NCBI GenBank assembly: GCA_036850595.1
Contig: CM072152.1
Location: 587,501 to 651,500, forward strand
DNA from: Rhyacichthys aspro
Taxonomy: Eukaryota > Chordata > Actinopteri > Gobiiformes > Rhyacichthyidae
Length of the DNA stretch: 64,000 nucleotides
Reading direction: 5' to 3'
A model generated the notes under the pieces. That model searched no databases, was not told where the DNA came from, and was given only the letters and a program-made list of their open reading frames with translations. Positions 11,322-21,900 of this stretch are shown piece after piece (positions within the stretch are counted from its first letter, which is position 1; the number at the start of each line of letters is the position of its first letter). A program made the translations under genes and the position numbers.

Positions 11322-12679
11322 TGGTATTTAAACTTAATAAAAAAAAAAATTTCATCAGAATCAAAAGCTATACAATGGTCAATAAAACTGATTGTCATAA
11401 AAAAAAATACAGTTTGAATTAAAATGATTTACAAAATGAATCCAAGTATAAAAATGTGTATTAAGTAATTAATAAATCAACAATCTCTGTGTATATACAA
11501 CTATTTGAAACGTGATAACTTCTGTGTCTCAGAAATGATATGTGCTCTGGGTGGTCTCTCTTGCAGAGCCATGATATACGTTTTGTTTACTCTTGTGTCT
11601 ATGTTCTGGTTTGAATCTGACACAGAGGAGAGAACATCTGCCACCATGGCCATCATGTAGCTGTAGTCCTTCTTAACAGGTACTGGTCTTGCTCTGAATC
11701 TCTTATGGACTTTGCTCCAGGAGATTTTAAACATGGGCTCACTAACACTCTCCCCATCTTGGTATACTGCCTTTAAAATATAGAAAATAGAACAGATACA
11801 TGAAACATAGGCTATCAGTCTGATGTACGCAGTTGCACACAGAGAGATGTGTAGTTGTCATACACTCACCTGTTCGCTGTTGGCAATGTTGTTATGATCC
11901 AGGGCGGCAAGCATGGATGCATGGACCATCACATCGTATCCAAAATGTGTTCTCTTCGGAAGGTACTTGAGGTACATAGAGTGGTACACCTGAAACAAGA
12001 TTTTGACAAAATTACGTGACTCACATCCTGCAGTAAAAATAATGTAAGAAAAATATTTGTAATGAGGTTAAACTTAAATTTTTGAACATACCTCCAGTGC
12101 TGTTGTGTGGATGCATTTTGTCAGATGATCCAGGTCTTTCAGAAGGTCACCGGTTGGTGACATAATGTATTACTGACACCCACTTCTCTTTCAAAATGTC
12201 TGCATTACCCTCACAGGTTTGTGTACTCCACCATAAATGGTTGATAATATATGGAATCCACTTTGCCAGGCCTTCACATTCCTTCCTCTTAGCTGCAGCT
12301 GCCAGTTTCTTGGACACTCCCTTTGCAACATGCCACGGATCAAACTCGTGGCATTTTTCTGGATGACGGACCCTCATTTCTTTAAAGGTCCCATATTATA
12401 CTAAATCGACTTTTCTGAGCTTTTAACCATGTTCTAACGTTGTTTCTACCTCAAACACATTCCCAAAGTTGTGTTTTGTTTAATTCGCGCATGTTTGAGT
12501 AATTTATTTAGTTTGAGCTACAGTCCTTAAAACGAGCTGTTTCACGCAATGACGTCAATATGAAATAAACCACTCCTCTCCAGGAAGTGCTCCTCCACAC
12601 TCTTCCTGCCCCTCTCTCCTGCACTATCAACAAGTGCCGTGCTCTGCAGCTCAGACACAGAGAAGCATCGCTGCTACTG

Positions 12680-14116
12680 TGTTAGCTTACTTACCGTCAG
12701 CAACATTCGGCTGTGGGAGTTTTACTGCGTTGTTTTCGCTCCCAAAAAAGAACTAACATGTAAGAAGTGGTTGGAGTTTATTATTCGAAACTCCCAGGGT
12801 AAAGTAGCCAAACAGGTTTTTGTCTGTAACCAACACTTCACTGAAGACTGCTTCGAAAACCTCAACATTGTCCAAACAGGACATGGCAAAAAGTTAATTT
12901 TAAAAAAGGGTGCTAATCCCACTATAAAAGACACCGAAGAGGAGCCCAGAGCAGTAAGTACTACTATATTGCTAATGATAATTTCGAGTAGAGTTTTGTA
13001 TAGTTTCGAGTTTTGTATAGCTTACGTTTAAAGATCATATCTTTGTTTTCATTCTTTATAAAACGCAAAACTGCTGCTCATGTTGCTAAAGCACATTTTG
13101 ATAATTAGCGGCTGTTACCTTTTCACGGCAAAAACAAAGAGGTGTGAAAAGTGTCTGTAGGTTGTAGTCACATTGTCTAGTTGATTAGACCGTCGTCTTA
13201 CTGTTATGCTAACAGTGTGTGTGAATAGGGTTAGATGTGTTTGACCCTCGTTTCTTATCATGCTCTTAGGTTAGACAATGACAACTGAGTATCTGTTGTA
13301 TTTTCCAGAGCACTTCTCAAGAATCATCCAGCTTCACAGAACATACATTTCACCAACCAGAAGCAGCAGTAAATGTACAGACAACCCCTGCATTGGTGCT
13401 AACAAGATCTGTGGCTACACAGTTATCTGCAAGCAGTCTGAGGTTACACCACTTCAGAAGTAAAGGAAAACAATGCAACAAAAACCCAGATCATATGTAT
13501 TATACAAAAAATGAACAACAACATAAGAGTACACACAAAAATGTAGGTCTTTGGTGTGTTTTTAGTCATGCATTTCATCAGGCATCCATAGAGCATTAGA
13601 GCTACAAGTACTCAATACTTTATCAGATTAGAAATAGCACTGTCTGTTAGATCAGAACAGCTTGTACACAAGATGAATACATGTCCCCAGTACGAAGCCA
13701 GTATCCCAGTACCTTTTTAAATTCATTTTGCATATAGTGTATGTAAATTCTTTACAAATTACAACAAACATTCACTTCAGGAAATTACGGAGCCTGATAT
13801 AACCTGATGTGCCTCTTCCAGACTTGGTGAAGAGCAGGAGACAGAAATGTTCAATGTTACATACTAATGTATGTTTTTCATGTTGATTTAGCTCACTTAA
13901 TCATCTTTAAATGTGACACACTGCTGTTGTTCTATCACAGGTGTCCAAGCAGCTGTTGCCACTACAAATAGGAGCACACAGGAGGGAATGACCACTCTGA
14001 TGCTTGCTCCGAGAAATCCCCAGCACCAGCTCACAAAACTCCTGCATGCAACAAACCTGAGTCACCTGGAAGAGGAGACAAAGATGTTTGGCGATATGCT
14101 CCTTAGCAAAACCTAA
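12680..14116 (+). pseudogene. THAP-domain gene of transposon B (three exons)
   Basis: Seen: exon 1 begins near 12680 in one frame (ATFGCGSFTALFSLPK). Across an A6 run at 12744-12750 it continues one base shifted as ELTCKKWLEFIIRNSQGK, VFVCNQHFTEDCFENL and KKLILKKGANPTI, then donor GCA/GTAAGT after 12953. Exon 2 starts after TTCCAG (about 13309, STSQESSSFTEHTF) and ends at AGAA/GTAAAG. Exon 3 starts after TCACAG (GTGTCCAAG) and runs SVQAAVATTNRSTQ to EEETKMFGDMLLSKT, stop at 14114-14116, with an AATAAA about 30 bases on. The phases of all three exons agree. Known: THAP domains bind DNA in P and Kolobok transposases and in host factors. The first Cys of the first pair and the start codon are not intact, and the frameshift lies inside the finger. 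Confidence 0.72.
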
Positions 14117-14179
14117 ATAATTTGTATTTATGTGGATTTTATAATAAAAAAATTATGATTGGAATTACACCAGTCTTTT

Positions 14180-14923
14180 AAATTAGCACTTACTCTTCTT
14201 CTGTTCTTCTTGAACTGGTCCATAGTCTGTACGATAAATGTTATTTATATTTTGAAGAGTATATGTTTAAGCAGTTGGCCTCCAGGCCAGGATGTGCTGT
14301 AATACACAGAGGAGGAGCAAGAAGCTGATTTATTCACCTTAAAACCTAAAAATGATACATGATTATCAGTATTTACAGTAATGTAAAGCTGCATTTACAT
14401 TTACAAAACTAATTACATGTAGTTTTCATTTTACTACAAGGTTACAGGAATGCTATCATTCATAGCATTTTATTATAACATCAGCAGTCTTGTGCTGTAA
14501 GCCTGTAAGTATGGGTGTGCACCATAGTCTATTTGAAAACTACATAACGTGGTAAGACAGGCATAATAGTTAAAACTTTATTACACAAATATTACTGCAT
14601 AGCTCTACATATTGCTAGGCTACTTTATTATAGTTCTTTCAATACACTGCACAACAGCTCCTTAGGAGTCTCCAGGCAGCATACATTCTCAACTTCAGTA
14701 GGCATTGTACGGCCATTTCCACATGTGCACCTATAAACAGCAGCAGTTAACACGCGCTATGCTATGGGCTACACCATAGAAACATACACAATAAATAGTT
14801 TCTCATTTACCAAGTAGAAACGTCTTGTAGAAGCCTTCGAGGTCTTTGTGTTTGCTCATGTTCTTCGAACTCAGAATCAGACTCTGGGTCGAAGATATAC
14901 AGCTCAGTTACTCTCAAAGCCAT
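14180..14923 (-). pseudogene. P2X7-receptor C-terminal (ballast) domain gene of transposon B
   Basis: Seen: exon 1 (14811-14923) starts MALRVTELYIFDPESDSEFE and ends TW-split at the donor GTAAATG. Exon 2 starts at 14730 after TTTATAG, completes the Trp codon and reads WCTCGNGRTMPT, EVENVCCLETPKELL. A further exon at about 14185-14296 after TATTACAG reads HPGLEANCLNIYS and, one base shifted, LQNINNIYRTDYG. Known: W-C-x-C-G-x-C, the CC pair and the (CIT)-HPG block are landmarks of the P2X7 ballast domain and its relatives in fish. Here the third Cys is Gly and the reading frame stops after exon 2, so this copy is damaged. No ATP-binding or channel part is present. It starts near the end of transposon B opposite to the THAP gene. 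Confidence 0.78.
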
Positions 14924-16903
14924 TGCTGAAAAAGTTATTACTACGATGTACCGTGTTTACTTCAGTTTGTTTCCAGCGGCAGTTCGTAGCGCTAGCGTGA
15001 CGTCAGGCAGGAAGTGGGCGGAGCCAACACAGGAGAGATGAGCCTTAAAGTGACAGCCCCAAATCAGACCGTTCACTTTGGACTCATGATGAGAGCTCAA
15101 TCAGACCGCTTGTATAAGATAATTATTGAGTGTTTCATGTTGCAAAACGTGATATGGTAACCTAAATGTATCCAAAATACACTGTATAATGTTCAAAATA
15201 GTATAATATGGGACCTTTAACAATTTGTGGATGTCTGTCAGTAGAGATGATGGAGACCTTCACTTCATTTTCTTCTATGATTTTAAGAGCATCTTTAAAG
15301 CCTCTGGTTTCCATGGTATTAGAGCTTGAGACTTGGGTGCAGCTAATTACATTAAAGTCCACAACTTTTTGACTCTGCACATCTAAAAAGGTGTACGTAC
15401 AGTATTTGGCTGAGTGTCCTGGAGAGTCACACCGCCCATTTCCACAGAGCATAACCTCAGCTTCTCGGGATTTCATTGTGGTTATTAATGCTCTGTGTTC
15501 CTTTGTTCATGCCTGTTCGATCACAGGAAACACAAACTTCTTCCTCAGTTTGGTGTATGTGTCTTCACCAATTGTTTTGATGTTAATGTTCCCACAGAAC
15601 CGTTCGAATTTAGCAAAGTGGATCCCACTAAAGAACACTGACACTGCCAGAAGAAGGTTACCTGCTCCTTTGGTCCCACTCAGAGTAGGCTGAGACTGCC
15701 ATCTGTAATTACAGCCATTGACACATAACAGGTCCAGTGTTAACTGTGATCCTTCATTTTGGAGCTCTTTCATTTCTCTTCAATCAAGGAGCCACATTTT
15801 AAACAGAACTTTATCAACTGTTTTAACTGTTCCTCAAAAACTAGAAAAACTCTCTGTTTTCCATGAGTATCAGCTGAGTCTTGTGATTCCTGAGTGCTTT
15901 GAGAGGGCTCACATGAACTTATACTATACTCTGGATTAGACTGTCTGAACTGGGGCTGACTCTCCTCACCTGATTCATCATCCGAAAAAACAACTCCTGT
16001 GACTGGCAGTCTTCTTCTTTTTGTTTTTCTAGTTGTTTTCCTGCATATATATGATCCATAGTTATCAGGTAATGAATATCTGTCGGACACTGTACTGCTG
16101 CATCCCATGTATTGACATCAGTTTGAGTTGTGGCATCAGCAGTAGTAGGAGAACACTGGGTACTTACAGAAGGCAGGATTAAATGCACCGTTGGGTCTTC
16201 AGGTTGTTCCGTGTCCACGGTTGTGTCTAATGGTTCACACGGGGCTGTGACAGGAGGAGCGGGTTGTTTACATCCCAGCAGAAGAGCATTTAGCATCTCC
16301 TCTCTCACGATTTTTTTCACGGTTTACGCTCATAAGCCTGAGGCGTTTAGGTGGCTTGTGTGAGAAAATAGTTGGCACAGCATTACGTTACCCGTTGTTG
16401 CCCGTTAGCTCCCTGAACAGCTGTGGTCGATAAAATCCCTCAAAATCATCAGGAGAGAAGTGTCGAGAACACAAATGCGGGTCTTTGGGAAGCTGTGCTT
16501 GTCCACAGGCTTTAGCCCATTCAAATCTCCTCTTTTGATCACTTGGAAAGCAGTGAAGACTTATGTCGCTGTTCTTGTTGCCCTTCGATTGAAAATTGCA
16601 ACCAAAAGCAACCCAGTGTGGCATTGTTTCCACCGTTGAAGACTATCTAAGAGAAAACATTGCCCGAAACAATGTAACTTTACCTTGACGTTCGTCTAGG
16701 CTACCGCCGAATGACTTCATCGTCCCAGAATGCATTGCGCAGGTAAAACAATGGCGACTTCCATAGTCAGAAAAGGTAGTAAACATATACGATTTTTAAA
16801 ATAATTAGGAGTTTTCAAGTGCAACTAACAATGAATTTTAGTAGAATAGGACAATAAGAACATATTAAGCCCAAAAAGTGCTAATAGTCAGGGTTCCTTT
16901 TAA

Positions 16904-18530
16904 AGATGTTTTTAATACCATTAGTTTTTAGTTACAGACATTTTAAATTCTTCTCTGACCAATGGAGTATTGCCCGCCTGCCTTAAGCATGCAACCTTTG
17001 CTTAAAAAGCCTGGTCTGGATGCTAGCAAAATGGCTAGCTATACGCCGATCTGTACATTACCTTTTTTGTCTAAGATTTTAGAAAAAGTTGTGTATTAGC
17101 AGGTATAATCTTTTATTAGTAAACATAACATTCTAGACAAATATCGGTCCGGGTTTCACCCCTACCAGAGCACTGTTCAAAGTGCTAAATGACATCCTTA
17201 TCACTGTTGACTCAGGCTCACTTGCAATCCTATTCCTGCTTTATCTTAGTGCAGCTTTCGACACTATTGACCACTGCATACTTTTAAAACGTCTACAGTT
17301 CCAGGATGGATTTCGCGGCCAACTTCTAAAATGGTTTCAGTCCTACTTAAGCGGAAGAACTTTCTCCATTAAATTAAATAACAATGTGTCCTCCCCTGCC
17401 CCCATCACGTGTGGCCTTTCCCAGGGTTCGATCTTGGGGCCTCTGCTGTTCTCTATGTACATGCTCCCTCTGAGCTCTATTTTAAATAAGTTCAATGTCC
17501 ATTATCACCTGTATGCCGACGACACCCACCTCTATATCCCAGTTTCACCGCATGATGGCTCCTAACTAGCAACTCTTCACAAGTGCCGTGATGACGTTAA
17601 AGGCTGGATGTCTAATAATTTCCTACAACTAAATGAAAACAAGACAGAAGTAATTTTATTTGGCCCCCATGATGAAAGCCTGAAAGACTCTCTTGGCTCG
17701 CTATCAGCAAACCTGCACAACTCTGTCCGAAATCTTGGTGTTTTTATTGATTCCTCCTTAAAATTTGAAAAGCAAATCAACAATGTTGTGAAGGGCAGCT
17801 TCTTTCAACTTTGAACAATTGCTAAATTAAAACCAATTTTAAATCACAAGAACCTGAAAACCATCATCATGCCTTTATCACAACCAAACTGGACTATTGC
17901 AACTCACTTTATATCAGTCTTCCACACTCTGTCCTCAATAAACTTCAGCTAGTCCAAAATGCAGCAACTAGGTTTTTAACAGGCACCAAAAAAGAAAACA
18001 CATTACTCCTGTTTTTAGCGCAACTTCACTGGCTCCCAGTCAAATTCAGGATTGATTTTAAGTTTTTATTGTTTGCTTTTAAAGCACTTAATGGCTCTGC
18101 CCCTCTATATATATTTATTATTATATTCCACCCAGCTCTTACTAACAATCCCTCCATCTCATCTTAAAACCAAAGGAGATAGTGCTTTTCGGTGACTCGG
18201 TTTCGGTTCTCGACTCTGGAACAACTTCCCACTTTATATTAAATGCTCCACTTCCACAAACAAGACATATCTTTTTAACCTGGCTTTTAGTTTAGCTTGA
18301 ATTTACATTTTATTCTATGGACTGAGTTTTATCTTATTTTATATTATTTATTTCATATGTATTTATAGTATATGTTAGTGTGCCTTTTAAATGTCTACAA
18401 TCCTTACTTTATTTTTATCGCTTGTCTCAATGTAATTGTTATTAATGTCTGTGTTTCTTCTAACATTTCTGTGAAGCCCTTTGGCCCAACTTAGTTTTTA
18501 AATGTGCTACACAAATAAACCGGCTTAGCT
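16904..18530 (+). pseudogene. L2-like LINE, 3' part (reverse transcriptase and tail)
   Basis: Continues the copy begun at 8450. Seen: LKKPGLDA, an RT palm with FLLYLSAAFDTIDHCILLKR, a WFQSYLSGRTFSIKLNN block, GLSQGSILGPLLF and the catalytic YADDTHLYIPV (about 17510-17545). Then LNENKTEVILFGP, the thumb region QLHWLPVKFRIDFK, and an A/T-rich tail ending with GTGCTACACAAATAAACC near 18520. Known: FADD/YADD is the RT active site. Stops at several places (for example the TAA at 17563 and the TGA at 17812) show that it is dead. One LINE copy therefore spans 10 kb only because of the transposons nested in it. Confidence 0.82.
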
Positions 18531-18540
18531 TGTGAACTGC

Positions 18541-18668
18541 TCTGCTTCTGACCGCAAGGCCCTGCAGCAAGTGATGAAAACTTACTGCCGTTTGCACTTC
18601 TGGTTAGATGCTAAACTGCATTTCATTGCCTTGTGCTTGTACATGTGTAATGACAATAAAGTTGAATC
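18541..18668 (+). mobile_element. 5'-truncated L2-type LINE tail
   Basis: Seen: CTGCATTTCATTGCC followed by GTAATGACAATAAAGTTGAA and the short tandem TCTAATC(T)AATG. This 3' end is typical of fish L2-type LINEs with only the last hundred or so bases inserted. Confidence 0.6.
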
Positions 18669-18671
18669 TAA

Positions 18672-19850
18672 TCTAATGTAGTATGCCAAGCATCAATTAC
18701 ATATGTATAGCTTTCAACAGGCAGGAGCACCTGACTGGACAGTATTAATCCACTTTCAAAACAAAACTGTTTTTAAGTGATTGCCCAAAGAAGATCTTTC
18801 ATCAGAAATGTCATCATTCATATCCCCAACTACATATAGAGCAGGAGCTACACACAGGAGTAGTCACTATCCTGCATGAATGTCAAAATACATGCTAATC
18901 TATTTACATACTCATCTTCATATTCAGCACACTCATATGGTGGATATACATTCCAGACAATAAATTTGCCATCATTACAGTGAACTTCAAGCCCAATAGC
19001 CCAGTCTACCCGAAGTTTTAGCACCTTAACCACACTATCATAGTTTTTTCGCCAAAAGATGGCAACTCCGCCTGGAATTCTGCCTTTAATCAGTTTAGAG
19101 TTAAGATTGGCAGTGGACTCTTCAGCCCCGTAAAAGTCCCTGTGTAGCCCATTTAGCCTATCAAGGTCCTGTTTGGCCAGAAAGGTATCTTGAATGCACA
19201 ACACATCACATGTTTCTAAGACCTTGTCCACAATAAAATGTTGTACTTTATCCCCTTTACTGTGCCCAACACGCAGACCGTGTGCATTATAAGACATAAC
19301 ACAGAAAGTCATAATTGTCAGTCATATTTTTAGCTACCTTTCTCGCTTACTGGGTCAAGGTCCACATGGGTGATTCCCTGTGCAGCCAGGTGTTGGCCTA
19401 CAGAGTGCTGACCGCGGTCGCAAGGCCTATATGCACCTTGAGGTTTATGTGCTTCATAGTAGCGATGTATGTATGTCCCAGCTGGTCATAGGTCAGGGTC
19501 ATACATAACGGCAATGTAATTGCACTCAGCCATAAAATGGCTTAGTTGTTACCACCTGGATGCTGCTAGCAGTGCTAGTGCCGGTTATGCCAGTTGCTAT
19601 ATTCCGCTCTAGCAGTACCGGGGCTTGTGTAGCAGAGAGATCAGTCGTTGACTGTGGCACATGCTTTACTCGTCGGCCTTCTTTAACAACTGGGTCCACT
19701 TCCTGGTAGAGGCATGGCTTTCTGCGGCCGTGTTGTCGTCTGCTTGATCCAGTGTCTCCACGGACCTAGACAACATCAGTCCACAAAATGGCATAGAATA
19801 CGTGCTCTGTCTACGCGCACTGCCAACTTGACCCTTGATTTTGAATTTTT
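18672..19850 (-). pseudogene. Another LINE fragment: ORF1 end and APE endonuclease
   Basis: Seen: on the minus strand, traces of a first protein (ECNYIAVMYDPDL, GQHLAAQGITHVDLDP, 19800-19330). Then a 154-residue open frame at 18848-19312 starts MTFCVMSYNAHGLRVGHSKG, with CDVLCIQDTFLAKQDLD and RIPGGVAIFWRKNYD. Out of frame it continues as VVGDMNDDISDERSS and SYTYVIDAWHT down to 18672. Known: N-x-H/RGL, the Q(E/D)TFL position and GDMN are the endonuclease landmarks; the catalytic Glu of QETFL is Asp here. The reverse transcriptase is absent; the fragment stops where the L2 tail sits. Confidence 0.72.
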
Positions 19851-20345
19851 TAAAGGAGTTCAGGTGGACTTTTTGTTTTGTGTTGTTTTATGAGCAACAA
19901 AAGTGAGCTGTTACTGGATTAATGGACCGGTGTCAGCGTCCTAAGAGCTTTTATGTCTTAGAAAACATTACAACAACATAAGAAAATAAAAACAAATTTC
20001 AAAGTAGACCAAACCTGTCTGAAATCTCAAAGAAGAGAGGAGTTTATCATGCAGCTGTTTTTATGGGAGTTCTCTCCTTCTCTCTTTCTGTTTTTAAGTT
20101 TAGCTCCACTAAAAGATAACATGCTGTAGTGTTGGATATGTGAATAATAAGAAACTTCTGTGCTGTTCACATAAATGACTGCAGAAATGTTGCTTGTTCA
20201 GTGAACAGTCCTGCTTTTCTCATGAATCTTACCTGGTAGCAGCCTGATGCAAACGGTTAAAAAGTGCTTTCTTTGGGTTAGGGTTAATTTACCAACCATC
20301 AATACCTAACAATATGCACACTGTATACATAAAGATGACTGTAAT

Positions 20346-21732
20346 CAACTGCGTAATTTGGGGTAGGGACAATAGGGACATGTCCCTACCAATATCTAAA
20401 AGTGGCTAAATTGTTCCTACCAATAAATCAGGGGCATATAAAATGGTTTGGGAGGGTAGGATTACATGAGACTACATATTTTGCGGTAACATATTTGCTC
20501 TTACTCACAATTTCTAGACTTTTTCTAGACTTTCTAGGCTATAAATATCAAATATGTGTCTCTATTTTATGAGTGATAGGTGAATTATTACTGACAATTT
20601 AAATAACTATAACATGTGTATGTGTTTGTGTTTGTAGGCAAAAAGCAAGCTGTCATAGATGGATATTTTAGCTTTTTTGTTCCCCAATGAAAGAGCATGG
20701 TTCGGATCAAACAGTAAGTTCAAAGTGGGCCCTAAATTGCTTATTTTAAAAATGAAACATGAGGGCCCTTAAATAACAAGAAAATCACAGCTTTAAAAAA
20801 AAATCATATATCTTATATCCCCTTGGTCGAACATTTGCTTACATTAATGTCTGTTTGCCTTTTGGTTGATGCACAAAGAGGAAAAGAGGAGGTCACACTG
20901 GTTCAAACTCAGGGAGAGAAATGACTGAAGAGGCAGGGTCACACAGGTGAGGATGCTCATTGTTTAAACATGGACAGTTTAAACATATCAAAAGTCAAAG
21001 AGTTCTTTAACCCACAAACTTTATATCTGTTGCACTGTTCCCTGATTCTCTCTTATCTGATGTACTGCACAGAAGAGTGGGGAAAAACTTCCATAAAACT
21101 ACCATAAATCCAATTTGTAATGTCCAATAAAGAGCAATGTGAATTGTAAATAAAGCAGCATACAGGGAACACACAAATCAGTTTTTCATAAAGCAGAAAG
21201 TTTTAAAGTTTAAAGACTTTGACTCTAAAATTGCTCAATTTATGTACAAAATAAAAATAATCAGTTGCCTGTCCATATCCAGGGTTTGCTTCAGTTGAGA
21301 GAAAGTATTTATAATTTCAGAGGGAGGGAAATATAAAAAAAAAAAAAAAAACCTAATGCAAGAACAAATGTAAAGCAGCATTGTCTTTCTTTTGTTGGGG
21401 TCAATATATGGAACAAATTAGACCAGAAGTTAAAAGACTGTAGAACATTAATCGAGTTTTAAATTTAGTTTGAAATAAATGTGATAAAAAGATATGAAGA
21501 ATGTGAATGTTAATGTATTTGAAAAATAATTGATTGCAAAAAATTGTGAGTGATTGATAAAATCTGCAATACCAACGCAAGCTGATTTAAGTACATTTTA
21601 CCTGGTTTATCTCACCTCAGTGCCCCAAACAGCAGGTAAACACAAAACTGTAGGCATAATCTTCTTTGCTTTGTATATAAAACCACTGGCTGTGAAGTCC
21701 CTACTCATCTATACATCAAAGTTACGCCCTTG
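20346..21732. mobile_element. hAT-type non-autonomous element
   Basis: Seen: left end CAACTGCGTAATTTGGGGTA, right end read inwards CAAGGGCGTAACTTTGATG, both followed by GTAGGGAC; flanking octamers ACTGTAAT (20338-20345) and ATTGTAAT (21733-21740). Terminal sequences are shared with the shorter element at 10466-10931. Only a weak coding trace is present, so I call it non-autonomous. The TGTCCCTACC word near 20386 is an extra inverted copy of the end motif. Confidence 0.6.
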
Positions 21733-21900
21733 ATTGTAATTACCAGATTTTCCCACGTGTTTAGGGTCAACAATCAGTCAAAGATCAAGATGGTTATTAG
21801 AAAAAATACATGTATTAACATCAGATCAGGGGCCTTATTCTAGTCTGGCCAGCAACATAATACCTAAAAGGTATCTCCCTATTATTTGATTGACTAATAA

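Larger units (their letters stand above)
12386..15216. mobile_element. TTAA transposon B nested in the transposase of A (THAP gene plus P2X7-ballast gene, no DDE domain)
   Basis: Seen: perfect terminal inverted repeats, AGGTCCCATATTATACTA at 12386-12403 and its reverse complement at 15199-15216, flanked by TTAA at 12382-12385 and 15217-15220. Removing it with one TTAA restores the open frame of the host transposase (QIV-KEM-RVRHP). Inside are a plus-strand three-exon THAP gene starting near the left end and a minus-strand ballast-domain gene starting about 290 bases from the right end; they converge around 14150. I find no catalytic transposase, so it probably moved using a protein supplied elsewhere. 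Its ends differ from those of A, so it is a separate family. The perfect end repeats suggest a fairly recent insertion. Confidence 0.88.
11501..16633 (-). pseudogene. THAP/DDE transposase gene of Kolobok-like transposon A, split by transposon B
   Basis: Seen on the minus strand: exon 1 (16392-16633) is a THAP finger (MPHWVAFGCNFQ, LHCFPSDQKRRFEWAKAC, HLCSRHF). It is followed by a polar region (15770-16320), a CLKCGSL segment, and a transposase core GAGNLLLAVSVFFSG. Then comes the DDE start CGNGRCDSPGHSAKY (15162-15476) with IISTDRHPQIV. There the frame meets TTAA at 15217-15220 and resumes beyond 12386 as KEMRVRHPEKCHEFDPWHVAKG and CEGNADILKEKW. Further exons: VYHSMYLKYLPKRTHFGYD (about 11880-11992) and a last one ending at 11504. 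Known: this CDSPGHSAKY / TDRH / FDPWHVAKG transposase is widespread in fish. Splice sites are good, but a frameshift near 16310 and the insertion inactivate it. Confidence 0.8.
9987..16899. mobile_element. Kolobok-like DNA transposon A (THAP/DDE transposase plus P2X7-ballast gene)
   Basis: Seen: TTAA at 9983-9986 and 16900-16903. The left end reads AGGAAACTCCGACTTGTAGC and the right end, inwards, AAGGAACCCTGACTATTAGC. Subterminal parts are also inverted copies (CGCCATTGTTG near 10128 against GTCGCCATTGTTTTACC near 16755; both carry GCATTCTGGG). Removing the element and one TTAA restores the LINE frame. Contents: a plus-strand P2X7-ballast-like gene from the left end and a minus-strand THAP/DDE transposase gene from the right end, convergent. 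A later TTAA insertion (12386-15216) and a short hAT-type element (10466-10931) lie inside. Known: TTAA targets, AGG ends and THAP domains are Kolobok features; I infer the superfamily and could not run a search. Without insertions it is about 3.6 kb. Confidence 0.8.

Noticed and set aside
10226..14923. A genuine p2rx7 receptor gene
   Set aside because: No transmembrane segments, ATP-binding ectodomain or channel exons on either strand. Both ballast-domain genes lie inside transposon ends.
12386..15216. piggyBac assignment for transposon B
   Set aside because: TTAA targets are shared with piggyBac, but the ends start AGG rather than CCC, and the content (THAP, ballast) and similarity of plan to A favour Kolobok-like. 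Not fully excluded.
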